A stretch of 53,386 nt of DNA from Bacillota bacterium. Lineage in GTDB: Bacteria > Bacillota > Dethiobacteria > DTU022 > UBA8154. Below are positions 35,518-44,446 of this stretch, in pieces. Every line of letters starts with the position of its first letter. The first letter of the stretch is position 1. The DNA lies in contig JAAYRR010000066.1 of the NCBI GenBank assembly GCA_012518675.1, positions 1 to 53,386 on the forward strand, in the 5' to 3' direction. Under the pieces are notes generated by a model. That model worked only from the letters and a program-made list of their open reading frames with translations, was not told where the DNA came from and ran no database searches. The position numbers and the translations under genes are program-made.

Positions 35518-35716
35518 GAAGGCTTTCTGTTCTGTATATTTATTATTTTAAAAAAGGTCGGCAGGAATTTGGCGGCATATAAAAGAAATAAATATTAAGG
35601 AGTTCAGATGAAGGGGGTAGAAAAGAAAAAATAATGCCAACTGTAAAAATTGTTGGATAGCTTATGGGGTCTAGAGGTGTTAAGGAAACATCATCATTTT
35701 GTGAGGTGATGCATTT

Positions 35717-36115
35717 ATGGATGATTACATCAGCAGAATAGTGTTCCGCTATGCAACGTTGCTTGTAGTTGTTTACGGTTTTTATGTTATTCTACACGGC
35801 AGCGCTTCTCCGGGAGGGGGTTTTGCAGGGGGAACCGTTCTGGCCATGGGTTTTCTTGTTTATTTTTTTGTTTTTGGTGAAGGGTGGAGGGGTAAGTTGC
35901 GTGGGGCGCCCATGGGGCTGGCTGTTTTTTTGCTTGGTTCGGGGGCGGTGGTAGAAGGTATTAAGTTTTTGGTTCCTCAAGAGCACGGACCAAGCAGCAT
36001 CGTGCCCGGGCCGTTGTTTGGCTGTGGTTTGGTCAGCCTGGCAAACTTTTGTATCGGGACCTTGGTGGCCTGCTCCATCTTGAGCATTATTTACCTTTTG
36101 GTAAAGGAGGAGTGA
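35717..36115 (+). CDS. mrpB: Mrp-type Na+/H+ antiporter subunit B
   Basis: A 132-residue membrane protein with four helices and the MrpB/MnhB signature GSASPGGGFAGG (about 29-40). MrpB is a required subunit of the multi-subunit Mrp cation/proton antiporter; related subunits occur in membrane-bound hydrogenases. ATG 35717 follows GAGGTGAT. This is the first of ten co-directional genes with very short gaps. Confidence 0.9.
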   Translation: MDDYISRIVFRYATLLVVVYGFYVILHGSASPGGGFAGGTVLAMGFLVYFFVFGEGWRGKLRGAPMGLAVFLLGSGAVVEGIKFLVPQEHGPSSIVPGPLFGCGLVSLANFCIGTLVACSILSIIYLLVKEE

Positions 36116-36122
36116 AGCAGCA

Positions 36123-36500
36123 ATGGCGATAGAATTTTCTAAGTTGATATTGAATTACCCCTATTTTATTTCCGTTATTATTTTTTCTTTAGGTTGTCTG
36201 TGCATTCTTACCCAACACAACTTGTTGAAAAAAGTAATGGGCATCAATATTATGCAGTCGGGTATTTTTTTATTTTACATTGCTGTGGGCAACATCAAAG
36301 GCGGTATTGCCCCGATCTATGATCCCAGTTTGCCGGAGGCCACATTATACATTAACCCGCTTACTTCAACCCTGATTCTAACCGGTATCGTGGTCGGTTT
36401 TAGTGTAACGGCCTTTGCTCTGGCTCTCATCGTAAAGCTTTATAACTTTTATGGAACGATTCACGCTCCTGATATCATTAGGATGAGATCATTAGGATGA
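36123..36500 (+). CDS. mrpC: Mrp antiporter subunit C (NuoK-like)
   Basis: The 125-residue product has three helices and is the homologue of complex I NuoK. It contains MGINIMQSGIFLFY (about 40-53) and DPSLPEATLYINPL before the third helix, as in MrpC/MnhC. ATG 36123 follows AAAGGAGGAG, seven bases after the mrpB stop. Confidence 0.9.
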   Translation: MAIEFSKLILNYPYFISVIIFSLGCLCILTQHNLLKKVMGINIMQSGIFLFYIAVGNIKGGIAPIYDPSLPEATLYINPLTSTLILTGIVVGFSVTAFALALIVKLYNFYGTIHAPDIIRMRSLG

Positions 36501-36513
36501 GGTGACAAATAAG

Positions 36514-37998
36514 ATGTATTTGTGGGAAAATATGCCTTTCTTTTTGGTAATCGGATCATTAATTGGCGCTTTTGGTATGGCGTTTTTTGCCCGCTGGAAA
36601 AGGGAATGGTGCCCTTATCTTACAATACTCAGTGTAGCTTTTTCTTTTGTCCTCAGTTGCATTTTAGCTTACCGTGTGGCGGGAGGGGAAATTGTCCATT
36701 ATTATGCCGGCGGTTGGCGCCCCCCCTGGGGAATTGAAATGATGATTGACGAACTGGGGTCTATGATGTTGGTGCTTTTGTCGGGTAGTTTCCTGTTGAT
36801 TGCTATTTACTGCGTAAAGGCTATTCCCCGGGAAATTCCCCCGTCTGTTTCAGGCTGGTATTATACATGTTTCCTCTTGACGCTTTCAGCGATGATGGGT
36901 ATGGTGGCCACAAATGACTTCTTCAACATTTTTGTGATGGTTGAAGTAACGGGCATCGGAGCCTGTGCGCTGGTGGCGGCCAAAGGAGAAAAGTTATCTA
37001 CAGAAGCCGCTTTGCGTTACCTGATTCTTTCCTCCACTGGGGCAGCCTTTCTTTTGTTTGCAATTGCCTTCGCCTACCAGTTGACGGGAAACCTGAATAT
37101 GACCTATGTTGCTGCTGAACTGGCTAAAATAAAAGATCAGTACCCCGTTATTGTCTGGGTGATGATTAGTTTTTTCACAATCGGCTTGGGTTTGAAAGCA
37201 GCGCTTTTCCCACTGCATCTTTGGTTGCCCGATGCACACTCTTCGGCTCCATCCCCGTCCAGTGCCGTCCTTTCCGGCCTGGTGGTGAAGGTATATATCG
37301 TTACGATTATGCGTGTTTATTTCATGGTTTTTGGTTTCGATATCTTCACAGGCACACATATGCGCACCTTAATTTTGATTATGGCTTCTATGGCCATCCT
37401 TTTTGGTTCTTTCTTTGCCTTTGCCCAGGTCAACTTAAAACGCCGTCTGGCTTATTCCACAGTAGCCCAGATCGGCTATATATTTCTTGGTTTTGGGCTG
37501 GGAACGGTCTGGGGCATCACAGCAGCCATGTTGCATATTATTATTCACGCTTTTATGAAAGTGTGTCTTTTTTTATCCGCCGGTGCGATTTACTACCAGA
37601 CAGGCAAGAAAAAAGTTACACAGCTCACAGGTTTGGGTTATCAGATGCCGGTGACGATGGTGGCTTTCACGATTGCCTCCCTTTCGATGATCGGTATTCC
37701 GCTTTTTGGAGGCTTTATTTCCAAGTACGGGATTGCTTTAGGCAGTTTGGAGGCAGGCAATCCTTACTTTATCGCCTTGATTGTTCTTTCCGGGTTGCTT
37801 AACGCGGCTTACTATCTGCCGATTATCTGGCAGGCTTATTTTGTGTCCGGCCCGAAGATTCAACTAAAAATGGACGCGATACCGTTCAGTATGCTGCTGC
37901 CCATTATTGTCACGGCTGCAGGGGTGATCTACATGGGGATTTTCCCCGGCGGGGCCTTAACATTCCTGGGGAAAGTGGTTACCAGGTTTTTATTATAA
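36514..37998 (+). CDS. mrpD: Mrp antiporter subunit D (NuoN/M-like)
   Basis: A proton-pumping-type subunit of 494 residues with about 14 helices. The conserved glutamate of helix 5 (FVMVEVTGIGA) and lysine of helix 7 (GLGLKAALFPLHLWLPDAH) are both present. The frame opens at GTG 36502, but ATG 36514 follows GAGGTGA at eight bases and is preferred. It is the D subunit in canonical position after B and C. Confidence 0.92.
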   Translation: MYLWENMPFFLVIGSLIGAFGMAFFARWKREWCPYLTILSVAFSFVLSCILAYRVAGGEIVHYYAGGWRPPWGIEMMIDELGSMMLVLLSGSFLLIAIYCVKAIPREIPPSVSGWYYTCFLLTLSAMMGMVATNDFFNIFVMVEVTGIGACALVAAKGEKLSTEAALRYLILSSTGAAFLLFAIAFAYQLTGNLNMTYVAAELAKIKDQYPVIVWVMISFFTIGLGLKAALFPLHLWLPDAHSSAPSPSSAVLSGLVVKVYIVTIMRVYFMVFGFDIFTGTHMRTLILIMASMAILFGSFFAFAQVNLKRRLAYSTVAQIGYIFLGFGLGTVWGITAAMLHIIIHAFMKVCLFLSAGAIYYQTGKKKVTQLTGLGYQMPVTMVAFTIASLSMIGIPLFGGFISKYGIALGSLEAGNPYFIALIVLSGLLNAAYYLPIIWQAYFVSGPKIQLKMDAIPFSMLLPIIVTAAGVIYMGIFPGGALTFLGKVVTRFLL

Positions 37999-38018
37999 CT
38001 GTCAGGGAGTGATTATTA

Positions 38019-38546
38019 ATGTCTTCAAACCGCTCGCTGCTGGATGGTTTCAAGCGGGATCTGGGCGGCTCGCTGCTTATTTATTTCCTGGTACTGGCCT
38101 TCTGGCTGCTTGTTTCCTACAGTTTGCATTGGCAGCATTTCTTTACGGGGGTGATCATCGCTTTTATTGCAACCCTGCTCTGGAATGAAATGACCGCTCA
38201 TGAAACGGTAAGGACTAAATTTTCTGTACGCCAGATTTTCCTTTTTATACAGTATTTCTTTTGTCTGGTTTGGGAAATAATCAAGGCAAATATTGTTGTA
38301 GCCGGTATTGTACTTAATCCTAAGCTTCCCATTTCACCGGGAGTTATCGTTATGAATTTTAATCTTAAAAAAGATCTGGCACGCGTTCTTTATGCCAATT
38401 CCATTACACTCACGCCGGGCACGGTTACAGTGGAAATGGAAGGCGATCGTCTGGTGGTTCACGGCATGACAAAAGACCATATCGACGGTGTCCGTGACTG
38501 GTATCTTTTAGAAATGGCGAAAGAACTGGAAGAAAGCGGGGAATAA
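38019..38546 (+). CDS. mrpE: Mrp antiporter subunit E
   Basis: The 175-residue product has two or three N-terminal helices and a soluble C-terminal domain, with the MrpE features NIVVAGIVLNPKL (about 89-101) and ANSITLTPGTVTVE near 127-140. ATG 38019 follows AGGGAG. The next gene begins within two bases of the stop. Confidence 0.92.
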   Translation: MSSNRSLLDGFKRDLGGSLLIYFLVLAFWLLVSYSLHWQHFFTGVIIAFIATLLWNEMTAHETVRTKFSVRQIFLFIQYFFCLVWEIIKANIVVAGIVLNPKLPISPGVIVMNFNLKKDLARVLYANSITLTPGTVTVEMEGDRLVVHGMTKDHIDGVRDWYLLEMAKELEESGE

Positions 38547-38547
38547 A

Positions 38548-38814
38548 ATGCTGGATGCTGTATTGAATTTCTATTCCATCGGTTTGGCTCTGTTGGGCCT
38601 GGCGGCCCTTTATAGGGCATATTCCGGCCCCTCTGCTACGGATCGGATTGTGGCCATGAACATGATCAACACAGCGGTAATCCTGTATATTTTAATTTAT
38701 GCTTACAGGTTTGGCCAAGATCACTATGTTGATGTGGCACTGCTCTTTGTGATGGTTGGATTTGCGGCAACGCTTGCTGTTCTTAAGTTTCTACGTGACG
38801 GCAGAATAATCTAG
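38548..38814 (+). CDS. mrpF: Mrp antiporter subunit F
   Basis: A small, three-helix membrane protein of 88 residues with the hallmark GPSATDRIVAMN (about 28-39) shared by MrpF/MnhF/MbhB. ATG 38548 follows GGGGA. A GCATTCTC/GGGAATGC hairpin (38821-38849) lies in the 101-base gap to mrpG and might affect transcript processing. Confidence 0.92.
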   Translation: MLDAVLNFYSIGLALLGLAALYRAYSGPSATDRIVAMNMINTAVILYILIYAYRFGQDHYVDVALLFVMVGFAATLAVLKFLRDGRII

Positions 38815-38915
38815 CCGGGAGCATTCTCTTTTTTTGCCATTGGGAATGCCTGCAGAATGATTTGGCTGGGTATAATTTTCTATCCACTTTTTTACGGAGG
38901 AGGCGAGAAGGGTAA

Positions 38916-39284
38916 ATGCAAGCGGCAAAGGAAATTATTGTGCTGGTTTTATTAATTGGGGGTTATTTTTTCCTGGCGGCAGGTGTAATTGGTCTTTTAA
39001 GGCTTCCCGATCTTTACAACCGGATTCATGCCATGGGAAAATGTGATACCTTGGGTATCTGCCTGCCCCTGCTGGCGATGCTAATCTTAATTCCGGGAGC
39101 TTCCAACAAGATCAAGCTGTTGATGATTTTTGGAATCATCCTGACTGTAAACCCCGTAATGACGCATTTAATTATGAAAACAGCCTATGATCGGGGCACC
39201 CCGATGGTCGGTGGGACTTTTGTCACTGATTTGTATGGCAATAAAAAAGGGGGTTCCCGCAGGAAGAAGGTGAGTGATAAATGA
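38916..39284 (+). CDS. mrpG: Mrp antiporter subunit G
   Basis: A 122-residue membrane protein with three helices and the MrpG motif GVIGLLRLPDLYNRIHAMGK (about 24-43) followed by TLG. ATG 38916; AGAAGGG is the nearest ribosome binding site. Its stop overlaps the next start (ATGA), pointing to coupled translation. Confidence 0.92.
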   Translation: MQAAKEIIVLVLLIGGYFFLAAGVIGLLRLPDLYNRIHAMGKCDTLGICLPLLAMLILIPGASNKIKLLMIFGIILTVNPVMTHLIMKTAYDRGTPMVGGTFVTDLYGNKKGGSRRKKVSDK

Positions 39285-39529
39285 TCATTGCACCGGAGTA
39301 TATTGTTTTTACGCTTCTGACTTTGCTTGTCCTTGCCATACTGGCGATCTTCGTTTTTGAAGACCTTTTGCTCATGGCTATCATCTATGGAGGTTACAGT
39401 GTCGTCATGGCTTTTGTCTGGCAGATGCTCAATGCCCCTGATATCGCCATTACCGAGGCGGCGGTGGCCTTAGGATCTTCCGTCCTGATGATTACTGTCA
39501 TTTCCAGGTTGGGGAGGCGACCGGATTGA
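39281..39529 (+). CDS. MbhD-like (DUF4040) subunit, equivalent to part of MrpA
   Basis: This 82-residue, three-helix protein matches the DUF4040/MbhD domain (FEDLLLMAIIYGGYS near 26-40; NAPDIAITEAAVALG near 51-65), which in canonical Mrp systems is fused into the C-terminal part of the large MrpA. Here it is a separate gene, as in membrane-bound hydrogenases and some archaeal or clostridial Mrp clusters. It overlaps mrpG by four bases and the next gene by four (TTGA). Confidence 0.85.
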   Translation: MIIAPEYIVFTLLTLLVLAILAIFVFEDLLLMAIIYGGYSVVMAFVWQMLNAPDIAITEAAVALGSSVLMITVISRLGRRPD

Positions 39530-39825
39530 ACTTAAACTGGCGTAGTTTTGCTTTCAACGGTGTGATTGTAGTTCTGGTAGCGTTAATCGCCTCGGTACTG
39601 CTGTTGTCCATCATGGAAATGCCCGTTTACGGGGAGGTGACGAACCCGACCAATAATTATGTAACGGGCCGTTATGTAGATCTGGGCCCCACTGAAAGTG
39701 GTGGCACCAACTTTGTTGCTAATATTGTGCTGGATTACCGTGGCTATGATACTTTGTTGGAAACAACAGTGATTTTCACTGCCGTAATGTCCATTATGGT
39801 CCTCTGGGGCGTTAAAAAGGAGTAA
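39526..39825 (+). CDS. MbhE-like subunit, equivalent to the MrpA C-terminal end
   Basis: The 99-residue product has a helix at about 8-30, an external loop, and a C-terminal helix after VLDYRGYDTLLETTVIF (about 68-84), which is the MbhE/MrpA-tail signature. Together with the MbhD-like gene it reconstructs the C-terminal end of MrpA. The start is TTG at 39526, overlapping the preceding stop. Confidence 0.85.
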   Translation: MNLNWRSFAFNGVIVVLVALIASVLLLSIMEMPVYGEVTNPTNNYVTGRYVDLGPTESGGTNFVANIVLDYRGYDTLLETTVIFTAVMSIMVLWGVKKE

Positions 39826-39921
39826 AAAAGCAGTGTGCAATAATTTATTCCAGTATATAAATAGCTGTAGGTCATGGGTTGTCAGGTATCAGAAATATTA
39901 TCGGAAAAAGGGGTGAAGCCA

Positions 39922-41391
39922 GTGGAAATCGTTTCGAATTTACCGCTTTATGCCGTTATTATTCCCATTATCGGGGCGCTGCTGCTCATATTTATTCCCG
40001 AAAAAGATGATGAGGTTCGCAATCCCTTGACGCTCATTACCAGCATTATTACCGCAACAGTAGTTATCCTTATTATTCAAAAGGTATTTGCAGGTAATAT
40101 CTTGTCTTATAAGCTGGTGGAGATCATGCCCGGGCTTGATTTTGCTTTTCGGGTAGATCCCTTTGGAGCACTTTTTGGGGGCGTAGCGTCTATCCTTTGG
40201 GTTTTTACGGTACTTTATGCAATTGGTTATATGTCTTTTGGACATAACAGGAGACGTTTTTTTATATTTTTCCTTCTTTCCCTTAGCGTAACTATGGGCA
40301 TTGCCCTTGCAGCAAACCTCTTCACACTTTACCTTTTTTATGAATTACTTACTTTGGCTACTTATCCTTTGGTTATCCACGAGGGACAGGAAAAAGATCA
40401 TAAAGCCGGCCTGCGTTACATTATCTACAGTTTTTCCGGTGCCGGTCTGGTTCTTTTTGCCCTGTTTGCCACCTTTGGTTTTGCAGGTTCGTTGGACTTT
40501 GCGCAAGGGGGCATTTTTGGGGAAGCAGTCCGTACGGCACCAATGGCGCTGAACATCATTTTTGTGAGCTATATTTTGGGTTTTGGGGTCAAGGCGGCTA
40601 TTATGCCTCTGCATGCCTGGCTGCCGTCAGCCATGGTTGCCCCCACCCCGGTTAGCGCCCTGCTGCACGCCGTTGCCGTTGTGAAATCAGGGGTTTTTGG
40701 TGTGCTGCGGGTTATGTATTCTGTGTATGGCACACAGGCTTTAATCGATCTTAATATCGGGCTGTATGTTATCATTCTCATGTCTATCAGTATTATCGTG
40801 GCTTCTATTATTGCTTTGAAGCAGGACGTTTTGAAAAGGCGGCTTGCTTTTTCAACGATTAGCCAGTTGGGCTACATTACTTTGGGTGCCGCATTGCTTA
40901 CACAGCTGGGCCTCACCGGGGGGCTGTTGCATATTGTTAATCATGCGGTACTTAAAATCACGCTCTTTTTTTGTGCCGGGGCAATTATTACGATGACCGG
41001 CAAGGAAAGGATCAGTGAACTTAATGGTGTGGGCAAGCGAATGCCGATTACCATGCTGGCTTTTACTATCGGCAGCATCGGTATGGTAGGGATCCTGCCC
41101 TTAAACGGGTTTTATTCCAAGTGGTACATGATGTTGGGCGGCCTGGAAGGGCATATGCCCATCATTATTGTTATATTAATGACGAGCGCAGTTTTAAACG
41201 CCTGCTATTTTTTCCCCATTATAGTTGCCGCTTTTTTCAAAAAAGGGGAATTTACGCCGGCCAAGGGTATTGAGGCTCCTGTGAGCATGCTCTTGCCGAT
41301 AGCTGTGTTGGCTCTGACGGCCATTGTTTTTGGTATCAAGCTTGATTTGACGATACCGTTTGTGCAAGATGTGGCCCGCTATCTCTTTTAA
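39922..41391 (+). CDS. second MrpD/MrpA-N-like antiporter subunit
   Basis: This 489-residue member of the NuoL/M/N family has about 14 helices. It keeps the helix-5 glutamate (LFYELLTLATYPLV) and helix-7 lysine (GFGVKAAIMPLHAWLPSAM), followed by PTPVSALLHAVAVV. GTG 39922 follows AAAGGGGTGA; the longer frame from ATG 39874 lacks a good site. Because the cluster has no full-length MrpA, this subunit, or the next, could take the place of the MrpA N-terminal antiporter domain. Confidence 0.85.
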   Translation: MEIVSNLPLYAVIIPIIGALLLIFIPEKDDEVRNPLTLITSIITATVVILIIQKVFAGNILSYKLVEIMPGLDFAFRVDPFGALFGGVASILWVFTVLYAIGYMSFGHNRRRFFIFFLLSLSVTMGIALAANLFTLYLFYELLTLATYPLVIHEGQEKDHKAGLRYIIYSFSGAGLVLFALFATFGFAGSLDFAQGGIFGEAVRTAPMALNIIFVSYILGFGVKAAIMPLHAWLPSAMVAPTPVSALLHAVAVVKSGVFGVLRVMYSVYGTQALIDLNIGLYVIILMSISIIVASIIALKQDVLKRRLAFSTISQLGYITLGAALLTQLGLTGGLLHIVNHAVLKITLFFCAGAIITMTGKERISELNGVGKRMPITMLAFTIGSIGMVGILPLNGFYSKWYMMLGGLEGHMPIIIVILMTSAVLNACYFFPIIVAAFFKKGEFTPAKGIEAPVSMLLPIAVLALTAIVFGIKLDLTIPFVQDVARYLF

Positions 41392-41422
41392 CTTTCGTAA
41401 CCTGTAATAAAGGGGGTTAGTG

Positions 41423-43171
41423 ATGATGAGTTTATTTCTTTTAGCGGTTTTTGCACCTGTAATTGTGTCTCCTTTGCTTTTTATTCTTTCCGCAAAAGGT
41501 CGCAAAATAGTAATGTCAATTTACATCATAGGGTTGCTTTACCTGGCCTTTTCTCTACTTTCAAACCCCGGGCTGGGAAGCTATACCTTTTTCTCCACAT
41601 CCCTTTTTCAACTGGAAAGCAAGCTGACTTTACTTTCATTTAGTGAACATCCTTACAGTATCATTGCTGCTTTCGGCTTTTTATTCGTTGGCGCTATCGG
41701 CCTGCTTTATGGTTTGGATGTTTCCAAGGCAGGCGAACAGGCTATTGCTTTGGGGGCAATTGCCAGTGCTGTAGGGGTTGCTTTTGCCGATAATTTTCTC
41801 ACTTTCCTGTTCTTTTGGGAATTGCTGACGCTGACCACTTCCACTTTAATATTTTTACGGCAAACACCTTTTGCTGTGCGCATGGCCTACCGGGCCCTGT
41901 TCTTTTCACTGGTCAGTGGTTTTCTGTTAACAGTGGGGATTTTATTGCAATTTAACGCTACAGGTACTTTTGAGCTGATGTACCCCGTTGCCGGGCTGCC
42001 TTTTTTCATTTTGGGAATCGGTATTAAAACGGCTTTCCTGCTGTTGCACTTCTGGGTCCCCTGGGGATACCCGGCGGCTTCCTTTCCCTGCAGCGTTCTG
42101 CTGGCAGCTCTTTGTACCAAGGTGGGGGTCTATGCTGTGGCCCGCATTTTACCGCCGACTCCTTTTATCAATACCATGGGCGCCTGTATGGCTATCGTAG
42201 CTGTAACCCTGGCTCTCCTGCAAAGCGATCTGCGACGTCTGCTTTCATACCATATCATCAGCCAGGTCGGCTACATGGTTGCCGGTGTAGGTTTGGGTGC
42301 TACACTCGGCGTAGACGGCGGGCTTTTGCACCTTGTAAACCATATGATTTATAAGGCGCTTCTCTTTATGAGCGCCGGGGCGTTAATTTTTGCTGTAGGT
42401 ACAGAAGACTTACATGAACTGCATGATCCTGCAGAAAAACCGGAGGCTACGGGCAAGGTTGCCGTCTGGAAAACACTGCCGGTGGCGTTTATTGGTGCTG
42501 TGGTTGGAGCCCTGGCCATTTCCGGGACGCCACTTTTTAACGGTTACGTAAGTAAATATTTGCTAAAAACGGCGATGCATGGTACAAATCCGGCAGAGTG
42601 GATGCTGATGGTAGCCAGCGTTGGTACAGCCCTTTCATTCAGCAAGTTTGTTTATTTTGGCTTTATTAAAGGCCGTGGGAAGATATTGAGAAAGCTGACG
42701 GGCACCATGCAGGCTGCAATCCTAATTTTGTCTGCTAGCTGTATTGTTACCGGCATCTGGCCGCGACTGTTGGCTCCGATCTTGCCCGGTGCTTCTTCAC
42801 TGCAGGTTTATTCTGCTGAAGGCGTTAAAATTGCCGGCGGGTTGGTCGTGCTGGGCATTCTGATTTTTATACTTCTCGCCGGAACACTGGAAAAGGAAAC
42901 AAAATTTGCTTTTCCCCTGCAGTTTTCGATGAAGATTAAGGAACTGGATACAGGTTTTAGCCGGGGTTTTTCAAATGCTGTTGATAACCTTTATTATTCC
43001 AGCATACACCTGTTGCGGTCTTTCGACTATAAACCGCTGAAAACACAGGTACAACGTTTTTTCAACTTTAATAATTTTAATTTCGGTGTGATGATGCTTA
43101 TGTTGATGCTGGGTATTGCTGTGGTGTTTTTACTTTACCTGCAATGGGGGATTTTTGGAGCAGGGGTTTAA
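41423..43171 (+). CDS. third antiporter-like subunit (NuoL/MrpA-N-like)
   Basis: A 582-residue membrane protein of the same superfamily, longer at its C-terminus (two extra helices and a long amphipathic-looking stretch at about 495-550). It also keeps the helix-5 glutamate (FFWELLTLTTSTL) and helix-7 lysine (GIGIKTAFLLLHFWVP), though the usual DAH/PTPVSA region is altered to PAASFPCSVLLA. ATG 41423 follows AAAGGGGG; ATG 41426 is equally possible. It is the last gene of the operon, closed by a terminator. Its divergence suggests a specialised role. Confidence 0.82.
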   Translation: MMSLFLLAVFAPVIVSPLLFILSAKGRKIVMSIYIIGLLYLAFSLLSNPGLGSYTFFSTSLFQLESKLTLLSFSEHPYSIIAAFGFLFVGAIGLLYGLDVSKAGEQAIALGAIASAVGVAFADNFLTFLFFWELLTLTTSTLIFLRQTPFAVRMAYRALFFSLVSGFLLTVGILLQFNATGTFELMYPVAGLPFFILGIGIKTAFLLLHFWVPWGYPAASFPCSVLLAALCTKVGVYAVARILPPTPFINTMGACMAIVAVTLALLQSDLRRLLSYHIISQVGYMVAGVGLGATLGVDGGLLHLVNHMIYKALLFMSAGALIFAVGTEDLHELHDPAEKPEATGKVAVWKTLPVAFIGAVVGALAISGTPLFNGYVSKYLLKTAMHGTNPAEWMLMVASVGTALSFSKFVYFGFIKGRGKILRKLTGTMQAAILILSASCIVTGIWPRLLAPILPGASSLQVYSAEGVKIAGGLVVLGILIFILLAGTLEKETKFAFPLQFSMKIKELDTGFSRGFSNAVDNLYYSSIHLLRSFDYKPLKTQVQRFFNFNNFNFGVMMLMLMLGIAVVFLLYLQWGIFGAGV

Positions 43172-43224
43172 GTCTAGGTATTTGGCTGCTGGTCTATTAA
43201 AAAGGAAAAACTTAAACATATTCT

Positions 43225-43249
43225 GGTCTGGCTGTTCCAGACCTTTTTT
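43225..43249 (+). terminator. terminator of the Mrp operon
   Basis: GGTCTGG (43225-43231) pairs with CCAGACC (43237-43243) over a five-base loop and is followed by six T. Confidence 0.88.
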
Positions 43250-43281
43250 CTTAAAAAACTTATTAGAATGGGTAGGGGCCG

Positions 43282-44277
43282 ATGGAAATGGATTGGTTGT
43301 GGACGAACGCGATTCTGGTTTTGCTGGCTTATGTTCTTGACTTGGGACTGGGTGACCCCCGCCGGTTTCCCCATCCTGTGGTGGCCATTGGCCGGTTTAT
43401 TTCATTTATGGAAAAAGGCCTGCGCAAGTGGTGTAGGGGGCCCTTACCGGAACGCATTGCAGGGGTTATTATAACCGGCGTGGTTGTCAGCGTTGTTTTC
43501 TTTTTGACCCGGGAAATAATTTGCCTTTTAGGTGCTGGAAATGTTTACTGGGGCCACCTGGCAGCAGTTTATTTTTTGTATACCTCCTTTTCTCTGCGAA
43601 GTCTGGAGGAACACCTGCGGGCTGTAGAACTGCCGCTGAAAAAAGGGGATCTACCCGGTGCCCGCCGGGCCCTGGCATTGGTTGTGGGCCGGGATACAGA
43701 AAACCTGACGGCTTCGGAAATTACGCGGGCTGCTCTGGAAAGTTTGGCAGAAAATACCGGTGACGGGGTAATAGCTCCCTTGTTTTATGCTTTCATCGGC
43801 GGGGCTCCCCTGGCCATGGCTTATAAGGCGGCCAATACGCTGGATTCAATGCTCGGTTATAAAAATGATCGTTATCTTTATTTTGGTTGGGCTGCAGCCC
43901 GGTTTGATGATTTAGTTAACCTTGTGCCGGCCCGGCTGACCGCCCTATTTTTGTTGTTTGCCGCCCTGTGCAGGGGGAAATTGAAGTTTTTGCAGATCAG
44001 GGATTTCTTTAACACCCTTAGCCGGGAGGGGAAAAAACACCTTAGTCCCAATAGCGGCTATCCAGAGGCTGCCGCTGCTTTTTTATTACAGGTCCGGTTG
44101 GGGGGAAAAAGCTTCTACCGGGGAATAGCTTCTGCTCGGCCGGTGCTCAATGCGCCGGGCCGCAGTCCCCTCAGTAGGGACTTGAAAATGCTGCGCAGCC
44201 TGGTGAAAACAGCAGCGGCCTTGGCCTTGTTAACGGGGGCCGGGCTTAGTTTTTTGGTCTGGAGTTTTGGGGGATAG
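43282..44277 (+). CDS. cbiB: adenosylcobinamide-phosphate synthase CbiB
   Basis: CbiB attaches the aminopropanol (phosphate) arm to adenosylcobyric acid in cobalamin synthesis, at the membrane. The 331-residue product has several hydrophobic helices and the family motifs LGDPRRFPHPV (about 23-33), ENTGDGVIAPLFYA (about 155-168) and DSMLGYKNDRY (about 187-197). ATG 43282 follows an AGGGG. It heads a cobalamin cluster with cobU, cobD and cobQ; cobS is not in the window. Confidence 0.95.
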   Translation: MEMDWLWTNAILVLLAYVLDLGLGDPRRFPHPVVAIGRFISFMEKGLRKWCRGPLPERIAGVIITGVVVSVVFFLTREIICLLGAGNVYWGHLAAVYFLYTSFSLRSLEEHLRAVELPLKKGDLPGARRALALVVGRDTENLTASEITRAALESLAENTGDGVIAPLFYAFIGGAPLAMAYKAANTLDSMLGYKNDRYLYFGWAAARFDDLVNLVPARLTALFLLFAALCRGKLKFLQIRDFFNTLSREGKKHLSPNSGYPEAAAAFLLQVRLGGKSFYRGIASARPVLNAPGRSPLSRDLKMLRSLVKTAAALALLTGAGLSFLVWSFGG

Positions 44278-44446
44278 CTCCTTTTACAGAAAAAATACCC
44301 TGGGCATCTTGTTTAGTTTCTGATAAAATGATGATGAAAACCTGTTTTAGGTGCACTAGGTCTCTGTTTTGTATACAGTGCCGGCTGGGTAACAGTTTTG
44401 GGTACAGTAAAACAACAAAAAATAAAAGAAGTAGGGGAGCAGTAAA

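Noticed and set aside
38821-38849. Hairpin between mrpF and mrpG considered as a terminator
   Set aside because: No T run follows the stem; the Ts are in the loop, and the operon continues with mrpG.
44278-44446. Possible cobalamin riboswitch between cbiB and cobU, suggested by an ACCTGTTTTAGGTGCAC stretch
   Set aside because: The conserved B12 box and the other aptamer elements are absent.
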